A DNA stretch of 64,000 nt from Mortierella alpina (lineage: Eukaryota > Mortierellomycota > Mortierellomycetes > Mortierellales > Mortierellaceae): positions 1,116,001 to 1,180,000 of the forward strand of contig JANATF010000004.1 of the NCBI GenBank assembly GCA_029449245.1. Reading direction: 5' to 3'. Shown in pieces: positions 33,401 to 44,990 of the stretch. Numbering within the stretch: position 1 is the first letter of the stretch; every line of letters begins with the position of its first letter. Below the pieces are notes generated by a model. The model had not been told where the DNA came from. It did not search any database and was given only the letters and a program-made list of their open reading frames with translations. A program made the position numbers and the translations under genes.

Positions 33401-33899
33401 GGGCTAGGTATCGCTCTTGCATCTTTTGGAGGTGAGCGTAGAAGGAGTTCTCGTCAATCTCGACATCTTGCTCATCTAAGTACGAGGCCGAATTTTGGCT
33501 GGCGGTTTCCATATTTGCGCAGGAGATTCGGCGAGGGGTTGTAGACCCGCCATTGGTGATGGTGCTTGAGATGCTGTGAGCTGGGGTGCGCTTTGCGCGA
33601 CGCCCTGGAGTCTTGGTAGTAAAGCCCGTGGATTTTCGAGGGTGCGAGGGCACTGCATTGACGGAGATCGACGACGAAGGGGTGATGTCGAAATAAGAGG
33701 GCCCGGAGGAGGGAGCGGGTAGTGTTGAGAGTGATTCAGACGAAGGCTCCTCGGGGCCCTGAATGCCGGTGAGGCCCAGTCCTACAGCTGGGATATGTGG
33801 AGGCGACGATCCGAACGGGACCGGTCTAGTATACTTTGTTGTCCGGATTGCCTTGGATCGCGTTTCAGGCAGGGTGGCTTCCTTATCTGTGATTCCCAT
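27462..33899 (-). CDS. VPS9-domain protein (predicted Rab5-family guanine nucleotide exchange factor)
   Basis: Seven exons (33899-33032, 32911-32810, 32716-32545, 32429-32184, 32068-31443, 31356-31224, 31134-27462) give 1,939 residues. A disordered N-terminus starts MGITDKEATLPETR in a CACCATGGG context; an in-frame upstream ATG (34130) precedes a stretch that looks like UTR. Residues about 430-620 are helical and include AELVEKNVVLGKLYHKLY, typical of the bundle before VPS9. The VPS9 core spans about 650-740: TTDDFIPLLAIAIVQARM (the exchange-critical Asp and Pro at about 679 and 682), SNLFYLQRF and TFEAAVEFLKTD, aligning with Rabex-5 ADDFVPVL and FTAAVEFIKT. Such domains activate Rab5/Vps21 on endosomes. 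The last exon adds about 1,200 Ser/Thr/Pro-rich residues. The final acceptor is CAATAG at 31135; the nearby CTTTAG would give a stop. Confidence 0.85.
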
Positions 33900-34663
33900 G
33901 GTGATGCGGTTTGAGTCGAGGGTCAACGCAGAGAAACAGAGGAACAACAATCGAGTAGCCAATCGAAGACAACATAGCCCAGTAACAAAACATCGGGTAT
34001 GGTAGTCATGGTCAGCCAGCAGTAGTACAAGAGAAGAACGAAAGAAAAAAAAAGGAGTACAATAAGATGGAGAGAAGATCCAAACAAGGTTAGCGTCCAG
34101 TTCGATCTCGTTTCTCTTTTGGTCACTCATTTTTAGCGTACAAATTTGGTGTCAGCGCGATTGAAGAACAAGTAGACAAGCAATGAAGCAAAGAAGGCGC
34201 CGAGCGGATGAGAAAGTGAAAAAGTGGAAAGGTGTGGTGAGTTGTCCATGCGCGTACGCCCGATCGTGTTCGCCCATCCTTTTACTGGACGATAGTCGAA
34301 AGCACAAAGCACAACCCACAACGCTTGCTCCCTTCAACGGCCAAGGCGGAGATATAAAAGCAAGTCTGCAAAAGGCGAAGCTTGATAGGCACAACAGGGG
34401 CAAGCGGCGACGGTGAAGGGTGAGAAAAAAAGGAAACGAAAAGAGGGGTAGGCTGTAATGCATGCGTGTCTGTGGACATGCGTGTATGACAAAGACAGGA
34501 GGTGGACATGCATTGTCCAAACCAGAGAAGGAGGACAACCACAACAACAATCCGAGTAATCGCCGCAAAAAAAGTGACATAAGAGATATGAAGGCATTCA
34601 GCCCACAGGCACCATGAAGGTCAATGGGAATTAGCTCGAACATAGCACAGTTCGTGACCGTAC

Positions 34664-35399
34664 CTGAAGGTGGTGATGGACATGACAAGGATGAGACGGA
34701 GCAACACGACGGTGGAGAGGACGATTGATGCGCGCCTGTGGTCGTTGTCGAATGGCCTGCCGAGTCTGCGGACTCGCTCTCGCAACCATTGGACGGCGCT
34801 ATCAAGCCGAGTCTGCTGGAGCGCGTTGTGGGCGTCGTTTGCTTGGACAGCGACGCCTCTTCGTGTCCGAAAAAGCTCCCCGAGATGCTTAATTGCCATC
34901 CTTTGCTAGCCGGCGTTTGCGACGCGGATGAATCTGACGATCCATCACGCTGGTTAGCGCTCTTGTTCTCAGGGGGTAGGCTCATTGGAGAGACGGAATG
35001 ATGCATTGTCGAGGCTAGGGCTTGGTTGATGTTGTTGTTGTGTATGGCGATCCTCTCTAGCGGCGAGTGCTGAGGCTCTATGGTGCCTGCAGAGAAGCGC
35101 TTGGGTTCGATTCTTGGCGAGGTCCTGGAGCTGCTTGCTGGGCTGGAATGTACACTTGATGTGGACCGGCGCTGCTGGGGGAGGACCTTGCGGGTAATTC
35201 CCTTTCCCAAGGCTCTATCCTCGTCGTCCTCTTCCTCCTCCCGGATGGTGTGATGTTTTGCAGACCGCGGGGTGGTGGGGCTCTGTGGATTCGAATGCGG
35301 CTGCGTCTGCTTCGTGTTTGAGCTGCGCCAGAGGAAAGACCACGCAGCAGAGAGGCTGTTTGAGCGAGTGCGAGGCTCTGGGACCTCGTTGCGCGCCAT
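34664..35399 (-). CDS. Disordered orphan protein, 3' end unresolved
   Basis: From ATG at 35399 (MARNEVPEPRTRSNS) the frame encodes about 245 residues that are Ser-, Thr-, Pro- and Gln-rich, with an acidic patch (IREEEEDDEDRALG). They end at a plausible donor CCTTCAG|GTACGG at 34663. Possible sequence motifs such as GWQLSISGSFFGHEE recur around Ser/Thr clusters and could be phosphosites. If unspliced, the frame runs on to 34152 with a Leu-rich, non-coding-looking extension. A TGCAG acceptor near 34377 would instead add a very short tail. I do not recognise the family. The gene lies upstream of, and on the same strand as, the VPS9 gene. Confidence 0.5.
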
Positions 35400-35707
35400 G
35401 GAGGCCAAGAAAGGGATGCGGGTATGTGGGAGGATATGTGGGCGGGAGATGGATGGACGAAACGGTGCTGATAATCTCTCTCGTTACTCTCTGGCCCACT
35501 TGACCCTTTTGTTTTTCGATCGTTCTTTTCGTTGGAACCAGAACAGGGTAAAAATGGCGGCAAAAGAAAATAATAATGTGTCAGAATGGCACAGAGTGGG
35601 CTGGACGGAAGGACAAAAAAGGGCCGGTTCCTAAGGGCGCTGCATGGTGCGATGGCACGGAAGGGAAGGGGAGTGTCTCCAGGGTGGACGCGCTGCTACG
35701 AACAGCG

Positions 35708-35755
35708 GTGTGTGTTTTGTGTGTGTTGTGTGTGTTGTGTGTGTTGTGTGTGTGA
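35708..35755. repeat. TG microsatellite
   Basis: GTGTGTGTTTTGTGTGTGTT-type units repeated for about 48 bases, with TGTGTGTTG as the longer period. Confidence 0.85.
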
Positions 35756-36142
35756 GTTGGAGTGTCTAGGCAGGCTGGTGATCGCTGGTCGGGCAAGAGT
35801 CAAAGTGAGGCCAAGAAGAAGACGAAGAGGAAGACGAAGACGAGACTACGACTGGGGGCTCATTGCAGCAGCCAGGTGGAGCCAGTGGTTGCGGTGGAGT
35901 GCTCTGTGAGCTGCAGGAGGCGACTGTGGAGAGACGAGGGTGGACTGGTGAGGGCAGCGTGCTGTTTGTCGTGCAAAGAACAACGAGGGGGCGAAAAAAG
36001 CTCCGCTGATGGGTGTGGTCGCTGTGGGGGTAGGTAAGGTAGGGTCGATGCAATCCAATGGCAAGGACAAGGGACAAGGGACAAGGGACAAGGGCAATGG
36101 TAGTGGTAATGGCAAGGACAACTGCAAGGACAAGGACAAGGG

Positions 36143-36276
36143 CAAGGACAAGGACAAGGACAAGGACAAGGACAAGGACAAGGACAAGGACAAGGACAAG
36201 GACAAGGACAAGGACAAGGACAAGGACAAGGACAAGGACAAGGACAAGGACAAGGACAAGGACAAGGACAAGGACA
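36143..36276. repeat. Hexanucleotide array (AAGGAC)n, about 22 perfect copies
   Basis: Pure period-6 sequence for about 134 bases, preceded from about 36,061 by degenerate copies (GGGACAA, GGCAAGGACAA). The array is open in several frames: Lys-Asp repeats on plus, and Leu-Val, Cys-Pro or Ser-Leu repeats on minus. I treat these as artefacts. Confidence 0.95.
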
Positions 36277-38123
36277 ATGGTAATGAACAATGGTAATGAG
36301 AATAAAAAGAAAGAGAGCAGTGTGGATGAGGCACACCCGGCGGAAGGATGGTCGAATGGGAGCAAAGAGAAACAGGGCGAGTGACAGAGCAGAGAAACAA
36401 AAAAAAAAAAAAAAACAGGAACGACACAATGGGCGAGGACAGCGTCGGGCAGGCACCCTCTGCCAATGAGGCAAAGAGGCTGGCGTTTGCCCTGTTGGCT
36501 GTTGGAGACACCTGCGCCGAAAGAAGGTTTTTCGTCCTTCAAGGGCCGAGAGAGCGCGAGCGAGTGCGTAGGGGGGTGGGGGACAATGGCATCATAGCAT
36601 CGCTCACTCTCACTCTCTCTCTCTCTCACTCTAGCCCGCGCGTCCATTCTCTCTCTCTTGACCCGCTCGCATCTCCTGTCTTCTTGTCGTTTCTGAGTGT
36701 CTTCTTGCTCCGTCACTCACTCTCTCTTTCTCCTCCTCCTCCTCCATTCGACTGGAGGCTTCTTTGTGTTTGTTGTGCTTCTTGTGTTACTTTGCACCAT
36801 CGCCCCTTCTGCTCTTGTCTCCCCTTCTCCCTGCCGTGCAAAGATCACATAAACATGCAGCCCTCGACCGGACGGAACGTTCACCCAGAGAGACAAAAGT
36901 CAAAAATAAGTGTCCGTCGCCTTTGGCATATAATAGGACAGCGAGGCAAGGAGAACCATTTCTACGAAATGCAAGGTGGATCCATTTTGGATTCATTTTC
37001 AGGGAAACAAGGGCCCACAAACGTGTTTGTGCACTGAGAACCATTCCAGATCAGACTAGACAGTGCTTGCGGTCCCCCTTCAAGGGGAGGGAACAAAAAA
37101 GTGCTGCCAAGGAGACAACAAGGGCGCCGGGGAAAGTCCAACAAATGACACACAATCCATTCGTGCAGACCTGGAACAAATGAACCTTTGCTCCTTCCTC
37201 TTCCACTTCCACCCACCTCCTCTTCCAAGACCAGATCGAAGAAAAGTAAAAAAATGTCTCTTGGGCTCGAGAGCCACCGTCCATCCACCTTCCCCCCCCC
37301 CCCCCCCTTTATTCTTCCCATCCCACTGTCTTGCCCAAAACAAAAAGCACGCCCTGTTGGAAAAGAACGTAGCCTGAGCGCGCGTGTTCCAAATGCAGCA
37401 ACTCTGGATGGAACTATTAATAAAGACTATAATAATGTTCACTGTCAATTTCAGACATGAAACGAATGCGTCGCGTCGTTCATAGAACTTCCCCTTCTGA
37501 AGCATAGATGGTAACATTATTTCATACAAAGTAACATGTACTTGGCTTGTGTATCTACTCTCTGAAAGAAAGGGGGTGTGGCGAGTCTGTTCAATGTATC
37601 TCTGTGTCCTAGTTGCATTAGTGGCAGGGGTGCGCGGTACTGGTCGAGTGTCGTGACTAAAAAAAAAAAAAAATACTGGTCAGGGAAAGGATGCAAAGCA
37701 AAATGAATACGAATGGTCTGCGCATATTCCGCGGGGCGGGACAGACCAGGTCCAAGTGCTGTGCTGCCAAGCAGAGCGCGTCATTATTGCAGAGCAAATA
37801 ATGGGATCGGATAGAAAAATACCGAGGCTCAGGTACAGGTGCAAAACCTGCGGTTTTTCTGTCGATCCGTATGTGACCTGAGCAATGGCCTTCGGGCGTG
37901 TGGTTTTTGGAATTGTGAGTGCACTTTATATATCTTTATTTACTGGACATGGTATGATGATCCTGTCGGATCACTGTGGGTGAAAAGGGTTACCAGCAAA
38001 TGAAGAAGAGAAACTGACAGAAACACAGGGGGGATATACAACTACAAGAGGCCAAGGCCTATGCAAAAAAAAAAGTTCAAAATGATAATAGGAACGAAAG
38101 AAAACGAATGGGATCGACCCTTT

Positions 38124-39960
38124 TTAGATGCTCTTTCCGATGGTCTCAACCTTGAAGCCAATCTCCCTGAGCTTGGGTGCGTCGAGGATCAGACGTCCGT
38201 CAAAGATGAAAGCGGGCTTCTGCATGGAGTCATAGATCTTTTGGTAGTCCAGCTGCTGCATCTTGAACTCATCCCACTCAGTGCAGATCACAAGGGCATC
38301 CGCGCCAGCGCAGGCCTCGTAAGCACTCTGGCAGACCTGGACGTGCTTATCGACCTCGGCCTCGTTGGTACCGACGCCGGGCTCCGTGAGATCCATCTTG
38401 ATCTGCTTGGCACTGACCTTGGGGTCGTAGATGGCAATGCGAGCATGTTCCTGGATAAGGTAGCTGCAGAGAGTGATGGCAGCCGACTCGCGGGTATCGC
38501 CAGTGTCCTTCTTGAACGCAAATCCAAGCATAGCGATACGCTTGTTGGTCACAGTGTTGAAGAGCGTGCGAACAATGCGGTGAGTGAAGCGCATCTTCTG
38601 GTACTCGTTCATGGTCACAACCGATTTCCAGTAGGCTGCGACCTCGGGCAGGAAGAGCTGCTCGCTCAAGTAGACAAGGTTGAGAATATCCTTCTGGAAG
38701 CACGAGCCTCCGAAACCAACCGAGGCCTTCAAGAACTTGGGTCCAATACGCGAATCAGTACCGCAGGCATAGGCAACCTCATCGACATCGGCTCCAGTAG
38801 CCTCGCAGATGGCCGAAAGGGCATTGATGGAGGAGATACGCTGAGCGAGAAGAGCGTTGGCGGCGAGCTTGGAGAGCTCAGAGGACCACAAGTTCATGGT
38901 GATGACCCTCTCCTTGGGGATCCAGCGAGTGTAAACATCGACCAACTTTTGCTGAGCGGCAAAGCCCTCGGGGGTCTGGAGGCATCCGATCAAGACACGG
39001 TCCGGGTTCGTCAAATCGCTGATAGCAGTTCCCTCGGCCAAGAACTCGGGGTTGGAGAGAATGTCGAAGCGGATGTCCTTGCTGGAGTTGGCTTCAAGGA
39101 TCGTGCGCATGCTCTGGGCAGTGCGGCAGGGAACAGTGGACTTTTCAATAACAATCTTGGAGGTTGTGGAGACCTGGGCAATACGGCGGGTGGCGGTCTC
39201 AATGTAACTGTTGGCAGGGCAGCAAAGAGCGGCAAAGAGTGTGGAATGTGAACAGCAATCTCGTTAGTTTTACTACGCAAAAACTCCTCAAGCTCATCGA
39301 GTACCCGCTCCTTGAGCAAAATCATGACTAGGGATACTTACGCAAGATCGGCAGCCATACCAGCACCCATACCGGTCTTCTTGGTGGGGGTGTTGACGGA
39401 AACAAAGATCAGATCGGCGTCGATAATGGCCTGGTCGACATTGGTGGAGAAGAACAGGTTCTTGCCGCGACGCGCAAAGACGATCTCGTCCAGACCAGGC
39501 TCGTAAATGGGGAGATGGTCAGAGTTCCAGGCATCGATACGGGCCTGGTTCAAGTCAACGATGGTGACGTTGATATCATGGCACTGGTAGGCGATGACAG
39601 CACAGGAGGGACCACCTAATGTCAAAAGGAGCGGAAAATGAAACGGGCGAACATGAAATAGTCAGTTGAGCCGTCGTTAGAGCTGCCGCTAGGGTATTTG
39701 AAACACGACGCCGAGCGGGTGGTATTGGGCAGGTGGCATAAGGGCGCGCTGAACGCCTAGGATCGACTCTTCGAGTATCAGGTCGACATGGCATGTCCAG
39801 ACTGAAAGCGCAGTTGCAGGTCCTGCTTTGGTCCAAAAAGGTGCACCACCATCCTGCAGTCCTGTCGGCTGATCCAAATGAGATGGCCAGTCCATGAGGC
39901 TAATTGCAGCATCGTGTTCCTACCGACGTAACCGGCACCGATACAGCAGATGTTGACCAT
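38124..39960 (-). CDS. UDP-glucose 6-dehydrogenase
   Basis: Three exons (39960-39924, 39615-39342, 39207-38124) give 464 residues. The start [19 protein letters not shown] is the NAD-binding Rossmann glycine motif, interrupted by the first intron. [25 protein letters not shown] and [13 protein letters not shown] (catalytic Cys about 273) follow. [14 protein letters not shown] is the C-terminal nucleotide-sugar region. The enzyme makes UDP-glucuronate from UDP-glucose with two NAD+ in the cytosol, the precursor of glucuronate-containing wall polymers and UDP-xylose. Length and spacing match animal UGDH (about 490 residues) with a shorter C-terminus. The first intron (308 bp) is unusually long for this window. 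Confidence 0.97.
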
Positions 39961-42064
39961 GGTGTGTTTCTTTTGTGAGGAGGTGGAAGGGAGAGAGGAG
40001 GTGATGGGGGATGAGGAGAAGAAACGAGATGATGGAATGAGAAGAGGAGAAAAGAGAAAGAGAAAGCAAAAAGTCGCGAGCCACTTTTTAATTAATGGAA
40101 TCGCACAGGGGCCAGGAGACGCTGATTCGCTGGCAAGTCAATAGGCGTATTGAGTACGAGAAGGGCACCTGTTGACCAGCGTGTTATTTTTGGACGGCAA
40201 ATAGCACCGTTAAAAATACCCTTTTCACGGCCACTCACAGCTCAACGGGGTCATCCTGGCACTCCAGAAAACTCCAGACCAGACCGGCTGCTGGCCGGCG
40301 GTCCATTGTCACCCGGCTAAAGTGCGCCAGACGTCGACGTCTGCATCGGCGATTCATGCGGCGGCCGGTTCATGGATCGTGTTCACTCGGCCATGACTCG
40401 GCCATGCACATGCGATGTACAGTACAGCGCAGAGCACCACAGTACACAGCATACAGCGATTCCAAGCTGCGAGACACCTCCCCTCGGTCTCTTTTCCTCC
40501 CCCTTGACTGCGGTGCCTTTCGGGGGGCGAGCTAGAGTACGCATGTGAACAGTATCTGTTGGAATAGTAGTACTTACTGACTGCACTTTGCTCGGCCTCT
40601 CCTTGCTCAAACATTCATGTCAAGAAGCTTCACTCTATCTTCATCGTCATAAAAGAAAGTTGGCCGCTTAGGTCGCTGTTGACATTGTGTTTAGGTCCGG
40701 GTAACCAGCAAGCTCCTATGAAAGATAGATAAAGAGCCATTTGAACCCATTCAAACCCATTTATGCTTTTGGCGAACAAGGGACTCTTTTTTTCTTTTCT
40801 TCGTTTTGCTGCTCACAAGCAAATATCTCTTCTCCCAACAGTTTTTCTCATTGACTACTGTGGCATAAAAGACTAACCCAGTTGGATGATATAGGGTCCA
40901 TAGACTGTGAGCATTCTCAGAGACGACAGTACGATCTAAAGTGTGCACTTCCCGTCATCGACATTCCTCGCCAATTTCTCGCCATCGCTTGATGAGACAA
41001 TAGTACAAACGTGCAATTGGCCCTGCCTTTAAGTGGCCAACTTGGTAGCCGCGCTCAAAGGCGCATCCCTTCTCCCTCTCTCTCTCTCTTTCTCTATCTC
41101 TCACTACCCCTTTTCTTCTTGTTTCTCACTATTTTTCGTTGCTTTGCACTGCTATATAATCCACTGTTCAAGTCGAGTACAGGACACCATAGTGGTTACA
41201 CATAGTCTCACAGCGAAGAGAAGGGAATACAAAAAATCTTGCATCCTAGGCTACACAGCGCCTCACACAGCGCACGCGACATTCACACAAAGTCTACCAA
41301 GCACAGCCCATAGTGCAAGTGCCGTATCCCGTCAAACCCAGTAGCAGGTCGTGATACATGGAAGTTCCGAGACAAAAAGAATATCGAGCCTGAATGCGCT
41401 GACCTGAGCAGATCCCGAAGGGTAGGTGGACCCTCGCAGCCTATGGATTTCAATAGAAAAGCGGGGACCAAGCTTTCTTAATAAGTCTATATTAGAATAC
41501 TCCCCCGATGACTCCGACAAGACAACCGCACACACATTCGGCATGTTTGCCTGCTGGTTTTGCTGCCGTTTGTATTGCAATTACCAAACCCTGGCTTACG
41601 TACATATAGCAAGAACAGATCCAGAGTCTCAGCATGTCGATCTGACGTACCACCATCCCAGTAATCTATAACAGAAATCCAAGCTGTTGGTCCTTCGTTT
41701 CGCTCGGACCTTCTCCGACGTTCGTGGGTTTGCTCCAAAAGTTCTCAGCCTCCCTGGCTTCATTCGGAGACGTTTTTCCGGGACACTGAGATGTAAAAAC
41801 CAAAAAGAAATAAACGTTCCTTTCCCGCTCACCGACAGATTGCTTCAAATCAAGGTGAAGCTGAGGCGAAGCTGAGGTGCAAAATGGCTTTTGTCCATTT
41901 TTTTTATTCTGTGATTTTTGAAAGCCGAACTTCCAATATATTTCTCTGGGAACGCAAAGAGGGCGCGACAGGCACCCTCTTCTCTACACCGTTCCCTCCG
42001 CTCCTCATTCTCCTCCTCGTCCTCCTCGTCGTTTCCTTGCGTCCAGTTGGAAGTCGACTCATGC
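39961..42064. other. Intergenic region, no gene seen
   Basis: About 2.1 kb upstream of UDP-glucose dehydrogenase and downstream of PEX11. Purine-rich sequence flanks the dehydrogenase ATG and a CT-rich patch lies near 41,065-41,130. No open frame shows a domain or splice support. Confidence 0.5.
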
Positions 42065-43572
42065 TTACTTGTTGACCTTGGCCCACTGGGACTTTGCGCC
42101 CATGATGGCAGTAGCAGTACTAGGGAACAAAAGAGAGAAAGATGCAAGAGGCGAGTGTTGATCAGTACATTCATGTCTGTAAAACAACAACGGCGGATCA
42201 TCGTTCTCATAACAGTGTATCCATATCGAACAGAATAGATGTTCGCAAACACTTACCCAATGAGACCAACAGCACCATCGTCCAAGGAAAGGTAACCCAA
42301 ACCAGTGGCGGGAATGAGCATATCCAAGCCGTCCTGAAGAAGTGTCTTGTTGACGCTGTGCTGCTCCCTGTTGCACATACGTCACCAAAGGATGTAAGAC
42401 AGAAAGGCCGTGGTCAATCGGTGGTTATCGCGTCAGATTTTCACCCTTGAAAATAACAACCGAAAATGCAAATGAAGGCGAAAACATACTTGGCAAGGCT
42501 CTTGAGCTCTGTACGAGCAAGGGACTTTTCGGCCTCGGCGCTATGGGAAAGGCCGCGGGCAGCCGACTCGCGGCGGATCTGGATCTGGCGAGTCTTGTAC
42601 AGGCCGCTGACGAAGCCAAAGACAATACCGGCCAACCAGAATCTGCTGGCGAGCTCGCTGTACTTCTTGATGTTCTTGAACTTGTAGGCACCGGATCCAT
42701 CAATCTACTCGTTGGGAGGTGTGGGGCGTGGTTAGAACGGAGATCAGAACAGCACAGAGGCAATGAAAGACTGAAAGGCAAGATTCTTACAAAGATGATT
42801 CCATCGAGTGTCAAGTAGCCGGCATAGGCGAGCTGCTTTCCGATGGTGCAGTAGCGCAAGAACTCGTCCTTGACAGCGACGGCCTTTACAGCGTTGTCCA
42901 AGTGTTCAACGGGTTTGCCTGTTTTTCGTGAAATGCAAGTTTGTTTTTTTGGGGGATGCCGAGTTAAGGTCATTAGTTATCGTCTCCATTGTTTGCTGTG
43001 CCACAGTATCCAGCTTTGTTCAATATTCCAACGTCAACTTTCGTACCGAAACGCATAACTATATGAAAGGCACGCGAAGAGATAGGCAGGGAGATGTTAG
43101 AAGCGTGTTTGTACATCATCAGGGGTAACACTAGAATCCAACGGCTGAAAATATATGACCAAAGAGCCAAAACTCCAGGCCGCTGTCACTGCGATGACAG
43201 CAAGCATGCCTGAACGGATGGACATGCACAAGCACGCAATGATCTCCAATGTGTCTCTTCAAAGCAAGCAACAATGCTGTCGCGCCGCGTTCCAAAAGGT
43301 TGAGCCGAATCCGCTCGCTTCAATCAACATTTCCTTGGGCACCCTCCTGCGAACAATGAGTATTGTGACTTACGCTTGCGGGAGAGACCGAGGGTCTTCT
43401 TGAGGCTGTTGAAGCGCGCGACGGTGTCCTTGGTGTAGCCCTGGCGGAGAAGGTACCAGGCCAAGAATCGGGAGAAGTACTGGATACCTCGGTAGATCTT
43501 GTCGCGGCCGACGGTTGTGGCCGTGAACCTGAGCCAGGGCTGGACATTGATGGGTAAGCTGACAGCGGACAT
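42065..43572 (-). CDS. PEX11: Peroxisomal membrane protein PEX11
   Basis: Five exons (43572-43374, 42918-42791, 42704-42490, 42367-42257, 42119-42065) give 235 residues. The N-terminus (LRFTATTVGRDKIYRGIQYF and SRFLAWYLLRQGY) is the amphipathic helix region of PEX11. LKKTLGLSRKRKPVEHL crosses the first intron, then YLTLDGIIF and KKYSELASRFWLAGIVFG form the membrane part. The last exon encodes GAKSQWAKVNK. PEX11 binds and curves the peroxisomal membrane to drive elongation and division. The length is typical of fungal PEX11. The gene is divergent from the amino-acid transporter gene, 1.4 kb away. Confidence 0.93.
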
Positions 43573-44990
43573 TGCGATTGTATGTTTCGAAGGAGGAGAT
43601 GGCGGCTGTGGGTGAGGAAAGGAATGAAATCGAGTCAGAAGGAGCGGATGAATGGGGGGAATGCGGGGGAGAGGAATGAGTAAGGAAAGGGAGCGAGGTT
43701 CTACGGGGATACTACAGAGCGACAATTCGCACGTGAAGGTTTGGGTCGCTTCAAAGTGTTCCTCGCTCATGGTGTCCTATCATCGCCGTTGCCGAACACA
43801 GATCAGATCGGTCACGGCCTGCCTGCCGCTCAGCCTCAGTGCGATCGCACTCCACGGAGCACAAAACAAGCTGCCGCCTGGACGATGCCGGCCAAGGCTT
43901 GTAGTGTTGACGGTTTGACGTTGGGGGAGAGAGAGGCGGATGAAGGACAAAGGCATGGACTCGGCTGCCCGTCGTGTTCACGCTCCAGCCAGACAACTGT
44001 CACTCTGGCGCACTCTGAAAAAAATCTGCTCGCGTGTGGAGTGACAAAAGAGGAAGTGCGGGGAAACAAACCGATATTTGCATTCTCTCCGAGCCATAGG
44101 ATCTCTTCATCTTGCTCCTTCTTGTCCTCTCCGTGTATTCGACGAATGACGAACCATCTATGCTGAACAAGAGACACATCTCATTGTCCCCTTTGCAGGT
44201 GCGATCCATGTACAGTACATTTGTTGCTGGAAGAAGGGGCTACAGCACCCTCTCCTCGTTGACTCCCCTCTGTCGCATGTTCACCTTCTTCTATGCTGCC
44301 TCTCCACCTGGTGAGGAATTGAACTTGATCCTCTTACGTGCCCCACTGTGGCCCTGCATCATTGTCCTGTAGTCTGGGTGGGGGAAGCGGGCCATGAGCA
44401 CACGATGCTCCGTGACTAGTCTCGCATGCCTGTGTTACGGCGTTGGATCGACCCTGGGACAATGGAGGCTGCTTGGGGTGGCAGCACTAGAGAGCTATTG
44501 TAGAGAGTCTACAGAGATATGCGATGCAAATGCTTGCTACGTGGCCAAAGAGCAGCACAGTCGAGGATGACCCCCTTTTGTCCTCGTTTTGCCCTCGTTG
44601 ATGCTCCCTCAAACCCTTCAGGAGGGAGGCAAGACCGTTGCATGCGCCCCTTTGCGCTGAATTTCATAGCGTTGGCCTCAGCCGCCAAGGCCAGGAGCAG
44701 TCCGTATTTTGGATTTGGACCGACCACGACGTCCTCTCTGTTCTCATCTTGCCTGCGCCCTTTGCTCCAGTCGACCCAGCCCTTGATTGCACACCGCCCC
44801 TCTCTCTCTCTCACCACTCTCCACTCTCCACTCTCTCCACTCCCCTCATCCCTGCTTGCACTCGAACTCGTTCTCTCTGCCCCTACCGCTCGTCCATCAG
44901 TCTCATTTCTCTCTTCTCGTCTCAGCACCAGAAAGGCAGGAAGCCTCCCCCTCCTCACCGTCCAAAAAGGCAATAGCGAGCCCAGCATTG
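43573..44990. promoter_or_regulatory. Divergent promoter region (PEX11 / amino-acid transporter)
   Basis: The 1.4 kb between opposed start codons. The right third (about 44,780-44,940) is CT-rich, fitting a long 5' UTR for the transporter gene. Long open frames on both strands here have biased composition and no domain. Confidence 0.5.

Larger units (their letters stand above)
35400..38123. other. Repeat-rich intergenic region
   Basis: About 2.7 kb without a supported gene. It holds a TG microsatellite, a hexanucleotide array, an A-tract near 36,397, CT-rich sequence (about 36,600-36,760) and a C16 tract (about 37,292-37,307). It serves as the promoter of the disordered orphan at its left end and the 3' flank of the UDP-glucose dehydrogenase gene at its right end. 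Confidence 0.65.

Noticed and set aside
34078-34130. Upstream in-frame ATG (34130) for the VPS9 protein
   Set aside because: The added 77 residues come from pyrimidine-rich UTR-like DNA, while ATG 33899 has a strong context and begins the plausible protein.
35766-36716. Long minus-strand frames of Leu-Val, Cys-Pro or Ser-Leu repeats
   Set aside because: They are translations of the AAGGAC hexanucleotide array and flanking low-complexity DNA, open in three frames at once.
36348-37037. A 229-codon plus-strand frame
   Set aside because: It starts in an A-tract, is dominated by CT-derived Leu/Ser/Pro, and shows no domain or splice support.
38061-39251. A 396-codon plus-strand frame opposite UDP-glucose dehydrogenase
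   Set aside because: Antisense shadow of a clear enzyme gene, caused by codon bias.
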